A stretch of 39,940 bases of DNA. Source: Eubacteriales bacterium (GTDB lineage Bacteria > Bacillota > Clostridia > Saccharofermentanales > UBA5734). The notes beneath the pieces are model-generated. The model was not told the origin of the DNA, made no database searches, and was given only the letters and a program-made list of their open reading frames with translations. Both the position numbers and the translations under genes were made by a program. The stretch is from positions 1 through 39,940 of the forward strand of contig JAQVJP010000011.1 of the NCBI GenBank assembly GCA_028695145.1, in the 5' to 3' direction. Below, piece after piece: positions 1 to 7,758 of this stretch; positions within the stretch are counted from its first letter, which is position 1; every line of letters starts with the position of its first letter.

Positions 1-119
1 CGAAGACTTCCTTCAGATTACACCTCGCGATGAACACCCTTGTCGTTGGCTGGACGCTTCCCGCTGTTAGGGCGCGTTGGGGACTTACACCCGTTAGAAT
101 ACGTTCGTGCTGGGCGAAC
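1..119 (-). mobile_element. Group II intron (IIC-like), 5' end of domain I, truncated by window edge
   Basis: Read on the minus strand from 119 downward, the sequence begins GTTCGCCCAGCACG, then GGGTGTAAGTCCCC, CAAGGGTGTTCATCGCGA and ATCTGAAGGAAG. These blocks, in this order, match from memory the start of domain I of group IIC introns such as the Oceanobacillus iheyensis intron (GUGUGCCCGGCAUG, AGGGUGAGAGUCCC, CAAGGGUGUCCGUGGCGA, AUCUGAAGGAAG). The third base of the usual GUGYG start is T here. The element lies immediately 3' of an intrinsic terminator, which is the known insertion preference of class C introns. The intron-encoded reverse transcriptase, if present, is outside the window to the left. 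The exact 5' boundary (119) is inferred from alignment to the consensus start. Confidence 0.85.
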
Positions 120-122
120 AAT

Positions 123-157
123 AAAAACGCCGTAGGATGAAACTCTACGGCGTTTTT
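123..157 (-). terminator. Intrinsic terminator of the GH43/toroid gene unit
   Basis: A perfect 13-bp stem (AAAAACGCCGTAG paired with CTACGGCGTTTTT) encloses a 9-nt loop. On the minus strand the GC-rich stem ends in a T run, about 75 bp behind the stop codon of the gene ending at 234. The A run on the other arm makes it work in both directions. The group II intron begins four bases after the T run. The stretch 158-233 between terminator and gene holds nothing else I can identify. Confidence 0.85.
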
Positions 158-233
158 CACGTACTAAATCTGAATATCCAAAATTAACCGTTGGTAATTT
201 TGACAAATTCTATTTTATCATTTACTTCATTCC

Positions 234-2279
234 TTATTTTCCAAGAAATTTTTCAGATCTCCCCGGACTGTAAAGCTCCCAAAGTGAAGCAACTGTCCAT
301 CCCGGAGCGAAAATATCATTATAGAATCCCTTTCCGTTTTTGCCATAATCCCACTGAGTATGTTGTACTACTTCAGGATAATAGCCTTTCTTTTCGACGC
401 CGCAAAGATTACCTTCAACAGGAAGTAACTGTTTCATTGAGCTACTTATCACTTTGGAAAAGCCTGAAAAACGCGGCTCTTTGTAATAATCTGACAGCCA
501 ATCAAGAACCGACGCAAACTCGAAGATAAAGACGTCGATATGGTTATTTTCGACAGATACATTACCCCATCCCCTGGTTTTGAGACCAAGGTCTCCCAAC
601 ATTTGTCCCCTTGCAAAAGGCACATCCCATACATAATACCAGGATAACGCAAAATACGACGCTCTCTTTGTAAGTGAAGCATAATGCTCCCGCTCTGCTC
701 CTTTGGAAACCAAAGCCAGATAATATGTAGCCGTTGCAGCATATAATGAAGCCTCCTTGTCCTCGCAGTTGGCATCCAGCGTAGATGAAAAGTAATCAGC
801 TTTAGATATGAGTTCCTTTTCAAGATATCCGGCAGTACGTTTGGCTCCATCAAGGTATCTCTTATCATTAAAATATTTGTATCCCATCACCAAGGGCAAT
901 GTAGCCGAAGGGGTACTCCCTCCGCTCTTATCGGCTATACTAAAATCATCTTTAAACTTACGGGGGAAACTTCCGTCACCTTGTTGTATACGTAAAAACA
1001 TGTCCAACATATGTTTCATTTTAGTCTCCCATTCCGGATGCTTTCGTCCATGTTCTTTTTCGTATTGCAAGTAGTGCAATATCGCATATACACCTTCAGA
1101 TTGTCGGCGAATACTAAGAGTCTTTTCTTCATAGCCTGTTTTAAAATCTACAAACTCTTTAAAGAATCCTGCAGAAGTAAAACCATTTGCCAGATAGCTG
1201 TCGAAAACTCTTTTACTTTGTGCAGGCAAGTCCGATCGTTTTTGTTGTTCACCATATTCCAGGGCATTATAGGCATTGAGCAGAACACGGCCCACAAAAC
1301 CCACTTCAGCAATACCGACGGGGGTACAATCATAGGTTGGCAGGTGTACACCCGAAGTGTAAACCAATGGTTTTTCGGTTACCAGACTTTCTGTAAAATA
1401 ATTGCTCAAGACCTCCTTCATCCGATCCGATGTATAAGGTGATTGTACTGGTTGAGGTTGATAACTATCGTATGCATATTCCCACATTTGTTGAACAAAA
1501 GCGGAATAGTCGGCCGACCTATTCTCCTGTATCTCCCATGTCAGAATAACAGTCTCTCCTTTTTTTACATATTGAAAAGCTTTAACTGCCGGAGCCAAAG
1601 TCAACTTCCGTATGTAACTACGGGGAGTTTCCTGATACGGAAATCCAAAAGAGAGATTAGCAACACCGTCTTGATTCTCGAACCCTGTATAGCCAAGTGA
1701 TGTTTTACCGGACAACACCACTTCACCCTCTTTATGAGTGGTTAAAGCTTCGTGAGCAAAATCATCCTTACGTGAAATGGTAAGAGATTCTCCGTTTTTT
1801 TCGTTAAAGATACCCGTAAGAGGAGCACTAAGGCGGTCTTCCCTTACAGTCCAACTATCCGACGTGTGGAAGGAAGGAGCCTCTTTTGGCGACCGCAGAT
1901 TGCGGCGATACCAGAACCCCGGCAGATAAAACAAACAATCTTCGTGACGATAACCGGTGCGGAGAAGCTGACTGTAATGAAGATAAACATCGTCTGATGC
2001 CGTAATAAAAACGGTCAATTCTTTCTTCTGTCCTTTTTCCACTACTTTTTGAAAAATAGTTACTGGCAATGGTTCTGCAGCAGTAAGCTGGTACGTAAAA
2101 TTACTGTTGGCAAGTCTGTTGAAAGTAAGCGGATACGTGTTAGAATTGTTTCCGGGTACTTTCAACGAAAGACTTGCAACGGTCTGCGATGGTTCATAGC
2201 TGTTGGCATGCAGACCAAAAATAGTAAGCGTGGAGGCTAGCAATGCTCCGAATGTGAATTTTCTAAATAAAATACTCAT
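234..2279 (-). CDS. Secreted protein of unknown function, probable alpha/alpha-toroid (glycosidase-like)
   Basis: 681 residues. The N-terminus has a signal peptide (hydrophobic stretch about residues 8-24, FGALLASTLTIFGLHANS), so the protein is exported. Residues about 30-260 look beta-rich; the remainder is helical, with repeated helix-hairpin style segments such as QQGDGSFPRKF and EDKEASLYAATATYYLAL that recall six-hairpin (alpha/alpha)6 glycosidases and lyases. I cannot assign a CAZy family and see no diagnostic catalytic motif. It starts 12 bp after the GH43 gene and shares its promoter and terminator, so a role in cleaving or binding the same pectin/arabinan-type glycan is likely by context. 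The call of fold is an inference from the sequence pattern; substrate is unknown. Confidence 0.6.
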   Translation of the reverse strand: MSILFRKFTFGALLASTLTIFGLHANSYEPSQTVASLSLKVPGNNSNTYPLTFNRLANSNFTYQLTAAEPLPVTIFQKVVEKGQKKELTVFITASDDVYLHYSQLLRTGYRHEDCLFYLPGFWYRRNLRSPKEAPSFHTSDSWTVREDRLSAPLTGIFNEKNGESLTISRKDDFAHEALTTHKEGEVVLSGKTSLGYTGFENQDGVANLSFGFPYQETPRSYIRKLTLAPAVKAFQYVKKGETVILTWEIQENRSADYSAFVQQMWEYAYDSYQPQPVQSPYTSDRMKEVLSNYFTESLVTEKPLVYTSGVHLPTYDCTPVGIAEVGFVGRVLLNAYNALEYGEQQKRSDLPAQSKRVFDSYLANGFTSAGFFKEFVDFKTGYEEKTLSIRRQSEGVYAILHYLQYEKEHGRKHPEWETKMKHMLDMFLRIQQGDGSFPRKFKDDFSIADKSGGSTPSATLPLVMGYKYFNDKRYLDGAKRTAGYLEKELISKADYFSSTLDANCEDKEASLYAATATYYLALVSKGAEREHYASLTKRASYFALSWYYVWDVPFARGQMLGDLGLKTRGWGNVSVENNHIDVFIFEFASVLDWLSDYYKEPRFSGFSKVISSSMKQLLPVEGNLCGVEKKGYYPEVVQHTQWDYGKNGKGFYNDIFAPGWTVASLWELYSPGRSEKFLGK

Positions 2280-2291
2280 AATTAATCTTTA

Positions 2292-3308
2292 TTAAAAAAC
2301 AGGCAGGAGTGATTGGACTGATGGCGAACTTGTTTCGATGCGTGGCCAGCCCTCCTTCCACTGCACCTTGTCGAGCAACAACACACGGCCATGGGGATTC
2401 TTTACATCCACGCCATGGTAAAAAATCCAGTCGTTGCCGGCTTTATCTGTAACTATTTCTGAATTATGACCTGTACCCACGAAAGAGTTGTTTTTCTGAA
2501 TCAGGACTTCGTGATGGTTGGTAAGCATACTTTGACCACTTTTATCGGCATAGGGGCCAAATAAGTTGCTGGAACGTCCCACCACTGTGGTATATGTACT
2601 CTTCAAACCTTCGCAGCAAGTTCCTGTAGAGGCAAACAGATAATAAAAACCATTTTTCTTATGGATATAAGTCCCTTCGTAGGCAGTTCCTGCAATTTGT
2701 TTTTTTTCAGCACCCGGTTTAACCGAAAGTCCGTTGTCGGCCAGTTCGATGGCAAAAATACCTCTGAAACTGCCCCAAAACAGATACCTGGAACCGCCCT
2801 CTTCTATATAAAAAGGATCGATGGAATTTTGCACGCCAATTTCATTACTTCTGAACAACATTCCATGATCCTGAAAAGGTCCTTCTGGCTTATCCGAGGT
2901 TGCAACACCAATACCGCAAGTCCACTCGCCACCCCAGACAGACATTGAGTAATACAATACATATTTATCTCCAATACGATTAATATCCGGAGCCCAAATC
3001 CCCCCCTTAGGTTCGAAATTGGGGCGTGTCTGATCGGTGAAAGCTGTGCCGACTTCCGTCCAGTTCACCAAATCGGACGAATGAAGGATAGGTACATTAC
3101 GGATATCTTCCGTTGCATATAAATAGAAGGAGCTATCTGCTGCCTGAATAGTTGTTGGATCGGGCAGACTAAAATTGACTACAGGATTTCTATAGGTAGT
3201 TTTCACATCTGGCACCTCAGGATTATCAGGCAATGGATCGCCCGTCACACCTGAGCCACAAGAAAGAAGAATACTGAGAATAAGGATCGGACTCATGACT
3301 CTTTTCAT
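2292..3308 (-). CDS. GH43 family lipoprotein, endo-arabinanase-like
   Basis: 338 residues from the ATG at 3308; an in-frame ATG at 3347 exists, but it overlaps the predicted -7 promoter element and would add residues before the signal, so the downstream start is preferred. MKRVMSPILILSILLSCGSG is a type II signal peptide with lipobox cysteine. GH43 five-bladed propeller landmarks are visible in order: SLPDPTTI (catalytic base Asp), GIWAPDI, SIDPFYI (pKa-tuning Asp), YEGTYIHKKNGFYYLF (general acid Glu) and GHNSEIV. The block FASTGTCCEGLKSTY followed by VVGRS and GPYADKSG is typical of endo-1,5-alpha-L-arabinanases. Expected to act on arabinan at the cell surface or in the periplasm. First gene of a two-gene unit with the 681-residue protein. 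Confidence 0.85.
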   Translation of the reverse strand: MKRVMSPILILSILLSCGSGVTGDPLPDNPEVPDVKTTYRNPVVNFSLPDPTTIQAADSSFYLYATEDIRNVPILHSSDLVNWTEVGTAFTDQTRPNFEPKGGIWAPDINRIGDKYVLYYSMSVWGGEWTCGIGVATSDKPEGPFQDHGMLFRSNEIGVQNSIDPFYIEEGGSRYLFWGSFRGIFAIELADNGLSVKPGAEKKQIAGTAYEGTYIHKKNGFYYLFASTGTCCEGLKSTYTTVVGRSSNLFGPYADKSGQSMLTNHHEVLIQKNNSFVGTGHNSEIVTDKAGNDWIFYHGVDVKNPHGRVLLLDKVQWKEGWPRIETSSPSVQSLLPVF

Positions 3309-3344
3309 ATAGTTTTTAAATTGAAACAGCGTGTTTGCTCTGCA

Positions 3345-3377
3345 CAAAAGTACCCTATTCGAATTATTTGAGATAAA
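3345..3377 (-). promoter_or_regulatory. Bacteroidota-type promoter for the GH43 unit
   Basis: On the minus strand TACTTTTG (3352-3345) fits the -7 consensus TAnnTTTG exactly, and TTTA (about 3377-3374) lies 21 bp upstream where TTTG (-33) is expected. Predicted transcription start near 3338 leaves a leader of about 30 nt before the ATG at 3308. This suggests that the glycosidase pair is transcribed separately from the regulator gene upstream. Confidence 0.5.
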
Positions 3378-3435
3378 ACAATCCGGTCAATCTATAAAAC
3401 AATCGAATCAAATGAGGATGAAAAAGCTCTTACGT

Positions 3436-6400
3436 TCAGGGATTCACAAAATCTTTGGGTAAAACGCCAAATTGTTTCTGGAAGCATTTGGCAAAATAAG
3501 AGGGTGTATTAAACCCTACCCGGTAACACACTTCATTTATCTTACACTCGCCTTCCTGTAACAAAGAGGCAGCCTTTTTAAGTCGTTCCAGTCGAATATA
3601 GTCGTTAGGGGTAAGATCAAGTATTCCTTTTATCTTACGGTTCAGACTGGATCGGCTCATGTGCATACTTGCCGCCAAATCATCCAGATTAAACTCAGGA
3701 TCCGACATATTACGTTCTACCTCTTCGTTCAATATCTTCAGAAAAGACTCGTCGGCTTTTGTGATCGCCAGCGTGTTTATCCCAATAAAAGGAGAGCTTA
3801 CAAATGCCTGATGCAATTTTTCACGATTTGTAAGCATACCAGAAATGCTGACAAGCAAGAATTCAATGGAAAATGGTTTTTCGATATAAGCATCAGCACC
3901 CGAACGGATTCCATCTATTTTAGCCTGTACATTGGTTTTGGCTGTAAGTAAAATGATAGGGATGTGACTATATGACAGATCCGATTTTATCCGGGAACAA
4001 AGCTCCAATCCGTCTATCTTCGGCATCATAACATCACTCACAATCAAATTTACATAATTTGTGTCCAACATTTCTATCGCCTCCTGACCATCAGCGGCAG
4101 CTAATACGGTGTAGTGTGGAGATAAATGACGACACAGAAAACCTCTCATCTCCTGATTATCTTCCACAACCAGAACTACTTCTTTTCTCTCGTTGGATTT
4201 CGTCTGCACGTTTGACAATTCAGGTTCGATGTCGTTCGTTTTTTGATCAACCGGGAGAATATCATACAACGGAGCAATAAACTCAGAAGTCGCATGTACA
4301 TCTTCCATAGCAAGCGGTACCTCAGAATTCAACCGGATAGTCTCTTTGTGATGAACCGGAAGGGTTAACCGGAAAACGTTCAGTTCAAGTGTTTCATCCA
4401 TCATCAGGGTACCCTCATGCAATTCTGCCAGCGAACGGGCCAAAGCCAACCCGATACCGGTACCCGAAGTCTGCTTCTTCCCTTTGTCATTATATTGTAC
4501 AAATGGTTTAAAAATAGCCTCTCTCATTTCGGAAGGAACAATCTCTCCGTCGTTAGCCACCACAACAGAAAACCAACCGGCAGGTTCTTCGGTCACAAGC
4601 TTTACATGAATAAAGCCACCCGCATGATTCAACGCATTGGAAAACAGATTACTCACAATCTTAATCAGAGCCTCTCTGTCGCATGAAACTACATAGCTAT
4701 CCAACGGAATATCCATTCTAAAATCAATACACCTCTGTTTTGCCAGCGGTATAAACCGCGCATGTATATCCTTCAGTAATGCTACTATCTCACATTCAAC
4801 AAAAGTTAGCCGGAAGGCATTATTTTCTGTCTTCCTGAAATCCAGAAGCTGATTGGTCAGATCCAATAACCGGTTCGCGTTCCTGCTCATAATCTGTAAA
4901 TCCTCTTCCACTCCGGGTTGAAATTCATTTTCTTTCAAAATATTTTCAAGGGGACTTTTTATAAGTGTAAGAGGAGTTCTGATCTCATGCGCCACCTGAG
5001 TAAAGAAGTCGACTTTAGCATTATAAAGTTCGCGCTCCTTTTCCCGTTCAAACTTTTCCATTTGCAGACGGTGCCTCTGTACACTTCGATTTTTCAGGTA
5101 ACGATAAACTCCGTAAAGCGTTGCCAGTACAACCAGGAAATAAAAGGCAAATGCCCAGAAAGTAAGGTAATAGGGTGGTAAAATATGTATTTCGAGTGTT
5201 GTTGGAGTAGCATTCCATAATCCATCACTGTTCGATCCTTTAACCAGAAAAGTATAGGATCCATAGGGCAGATTAGAATAATTGATTACCGGGGTTTCCC
5301 TAACGTAAAACCATTCCTTGTCGAATCCCTCCAGTTTATACATCAGCTTATTCATCCGCGGCGACTGATAACTTAGCGCTGCAATACGGAATGAGAATGA
5401 ATGCTGACTAGATTTAAGGGTAATGGCATCCAGCAAACTGATACTTTTGGGTAAAGGAGAATCTTTAGTCGCTACCGGCACCTTACGGTTGAACAAAAGA
5501 AAATCCGTAATAACCACCGGCGGTACATACCTGTTTTCTGTAAAGCTAGCCGGATCGAAACCGATAAAACCTTCAATTGTTCCCATATATATTTTACCGG
5601 AACGGTCTTTGAAAGCCGATTGATAGTTAAACTGATTGCTTAGCAACCCGCTGGAAACGGTATACACCTTTCCTGCCTTTGTTACGGGATCAAAACAAAA
5701 TAATCCGTCGTTGGTCGTTATCCAGAGCTTTCCGCTGTTATCTTCCACCATATTAAAAACAACATTGGATGGTAATGCAGAAGATTCGGAATTATAATGT
5801 TCAAACCTATCATGTACCTTATCATACATACAAAATCCACCTCCCTGAGTGGTAAACCATAACCGCTTAGCCGTATCCTGAAAAACGCTCAGCACCCTGT
5901 CGGTGGATAAGCTGTATGGATTATTTTCTTCGTGTACAAAGTGTTTCCATATATTATTAGCTGGATTAAAGCAATATATTCCGTTTGCATAGGTGGCAAT
6001 CCAAAGGTTACCCGCATCATCTTCCAACATATCGTAAATAAAAATACCTGTCAACTTTTCCACCCGTTTAAAGCGATCCGACTCTCTGTCGTAAGTATGC
6101 AAACCATAGGTTGTTCCAATCCATAATGTTCCTGATCTGGAACGACAAACCGAAAAAATATCATTCGAACTCAAGTCATCCTCTCTCATTCCCTTCTGAT
6201 AGTTCTTAACTCTTCCGGTGGGTAAATCAATGCGGTTGAGTCCCTTGGAAAAGGTGCCCACCCACAGAAAATTTCCATCCATGCACAGACCATGAACATT
6301 GTTGTACAATAACTTGTCTACAAAAGGCTTAATTTTTCCATTTTGAGGATCAAAAAGAAACAAGCCCTTATCCTCCGTACCAATCCATATGGTACCATCT

Positions 6401-7524
6401 TTCCCCTGACAAAATTCACGTACCCGTTTTCCCAATCTGAAATTATCCTCCTTTTTGGGATAATATTTTTCAAAGTAGGAGTATCCCTTGGGATAATAAT
6501 TTAGTCCGCCGAAATAAGACCCGATCCACATTCCACCTTCCTTGTCTTTGTATAATGAGTAAATCGCATTATCAGACAATGAATAAGAATCCGCTTCGTC
6601 ATGCACAAGATGATTTCTTTTCCCGCTAAGCAAATTATAGATATAAATCCCCGATTCGGTACCTATCCAAAGCTCGTCGTCTGTGTAGTATGCTATGGAG
6701 CGTACATAAGGTAACTTTCCATCTTTCATCGGCAATAAATCGCGAACCTTGTTCGATTGGATGTCAATCTCCTTCAGGCCCCCTTTGGAAGACCCCACGA
6801 ACAACGTATTATCCGGGCCCTCCACCAATTTATTGATAATATCGTCGCGGAAAGGCTTCTCTCCCGTATCCGACGAAAATGGATGAAGAGATTTAAACTG
6901 GTCGTCGGAATAATACAAGTTATCTGAATAGAAACTGATCCAGCAACGTCCTTTTGAATCGAACAAGAAATGTGTCACATTTCCCGTAACCATTTGTCCG
7001 GGGCCGTTAAACTGATAATTCTGTAATTTCCGGGTTTTCTTATTAAAACTAAACAATCCCTGCGAATCTACGGATATCCATATATTACCGGCTTTATCAC
7101 CCAAAATGGAAGTTACCGGTTGTGTAATTACCGTGTTCCGGTTGCTATTAATTGTGAATTTGCTGAACGACTCTGTCTCTTTCGAATAGACATACACCCC
7201 TATATCGGTACCCACCCAAATATTTCCATCGGTATCTTCATACAAAGTCGTAATAAAGTTGGTCCCCAGGGTACCTCCTTCTTTTCTGAAAACGCGAAAA
7301 GTAAGACCATCAAACCGATTTAAACCATCTTTGGTCCCAAACCACATAAAACCCTGACTATCCTGTAAAATAGCATGAACCGTATTTTGCGACAACCCAT
7401 CTTTACTATTCAACCTCTGGAAATAATACCTGGTATCCTGTTGATTAACGGAACACCTCGCCGAAGGGGCATTCGTCAACAAGCACAAAAGGAGGCAAAT
7501 AAATAAATAGAGCTGTTTATTCAT
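3436..7524 (-). CDS. Hybrid two-component system regulator (sensor kinase/receiver/AraC)
   Basis: 1362 residues from the ATG at 7524; the alternative ATG at 7551 overlaps the promoter element. Order of parts: signal peptide (1-25), about 14 Reg_prop propeller repeats forming two seven-bladed periplasmic propellers (to about 690; repeats such as GNIWVGTDIGVYVY and GTLWIGTTYGLHTY), Y_Y_Y domain (about 710-775), one transmembrane helix (785-808), HisKA with HEIRTPLTLIKSPLENIL (His846), HATPase (NLFSNALNHAGG, TGIGLALA), receiver (SDVMMPKIDGLEL, Asp1164) and C-terminal AraC-type HTH (about 1250-1360). Such proteins sense an oligosaccharide in the periplasm and switch on nearby polysaccharide utilisation genes; here the GH43 unit and GH20 gene are the obvious targets. 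All key residues are intact. Confidence 0.95.
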   Translation of the reverse strand: MNKQLYLFICLLLCLLTNAPSARCSVNQQDTRYYFQRLNSKDGLSQNTVHAILQDSQGFMWFGTKDGLNRFDGLTFRVFRKEGGTLGTNFITTLYEDTDGNIWVGTDIGVYVYSKETESFSKFTINSNRNTVITQPVTSILGDKAGNIWISVDSQGLFSFNKKTRKLQNYQFNGPGQMVTGNVTHFLFDSKGRCWISFYSDNLYYSDDQFKSLHPFSSDTGEKPFRDDIINKLVEGPDNTLFVGSSKGGLKEIDIQSNKVRDLLPMKDGKLPYVRSIAYYTDDELWIGTESGIYIYNLLSGKRNHLVHDEADSYSLSDNAIYSLYKDKEGGMWIGSYFGGLNYYPKGYSYFEKYYPKKEDNFRLGKRVREFCQGKDGTIWIGTEDKGLFLFDPQNGKIKPFVDKLLYNNVHGLCMDGNFLWVGTFSKGLNRIDLPTGRVKNYQKGMREDDLSSNDIFSVCRSRSGTLWIGTTYGLHTYDRESDRFKRVEKLTGIFIYDMLEDDAGNLWIATYANGIYCFNPANNIWKHFVHEENNPYSLSTDRVLSVFQDTAKRLWFTTQGGGFCMYDKVHDRFEHYNSESSALPSNVVFNMVEDNSGKLWITTNDGLFCFDPVTKAGKVYTVSSGLLSNQFNYQSAFKDRSGKIYMGTIEGFIGFDPASFTENRYVPPVVITDFLLFNRKVPVATKDSPLPKSISLLDAITLKSSQHSFSFRIAALSYQSPRMNKLMYKLEGFDKEWFYVRETPVINYSNLPYGSYTFLVKGSNSDGLWNATPTTLEIHILPPYYLTFWAFAFYFLVVLATLYGVYRYLKNRSVQRHRLQMEKFEREKERELYNAKVDFFTQVAHEIRTPLTLIKSPLENILKENEFQPGVEEDLQIMSRNANRLLDLTNQLLDFRKTENNAFRLTFVECEIVALLKDIHARFIPLAKQRCIDFRMDIPLDSYVVSCDREALIKIVSNLFSNALNHAGGFIHVKLVTEEPAGWFSVVVANDGEIVPSEMREAIFKPFVQYNDKGKKQTSGTGIGLALARSLAELHEGTLMMDETLELNVFRLTLPVHHKETIRLNSEVPLAMEDVHATSEFIAPLYDILPVDQKTNDIEPELSNVQTKSNERKEVVLVVEDNQEMRGFLCRHLSPHYTVLAAADGQEAIEMLDTNYVNLIVSDVMMPKIDGLELCSRIKSDLSYSHIPIILLTAKTNVQAKIDGIRSGADAYIEKPFSIEFLLVSISGMLTNREKLHQAFVSSPFIGINTLAITKADESFLKILNEEVERNMSDPEFNLDDLAASMHMSRSSLNRKIKGILDLTPNDYIRLERLKKAASLLQEGECKINEVCYRVGFNTPSYFAKCFQKQFGVLPKDFVNP

Positions 7525-7548
7525 TATCGATCCGGTAAAATATTCGTA

Positions 7549-7583
7549 CAAATATACTACAATTATTATATCTCAGGCTCAAA
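7549..7583 (-). promoter_or_regulatory. Probable promoter of the hybrid regulator gene
   Basis: On the minus strand TATATTTG (7556-7549) matches the -7 consensus; a TTTG (7583-7580) lies 23 bp upstream, slightly more than the usual 19-21. A start near 7543 would give a leader of about 20 nt to the ATG at 7524. The rest of the divergent spacer (7584-7758) is very AT-rich; a second TATATTTG at 7635-7642 on the plus strand could serve the GH20 gene but has no matching -33 element. Confidence 0.4.
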
Positions 7584-7758
7584 TTCTAATAGACCGATTT
7601 TTATCCAACCGCTCCCGTTATTATAAATATTTTATATATTTGCAATTATTATTTACAATATTTCAAATCAATCGCCGGATTAAATCATTCATAGCAAGAA
7701 TTTAGTCGTAAAACACAAATATATTTTATAAACTTCAACATACAAAAGAACTGTTTAA

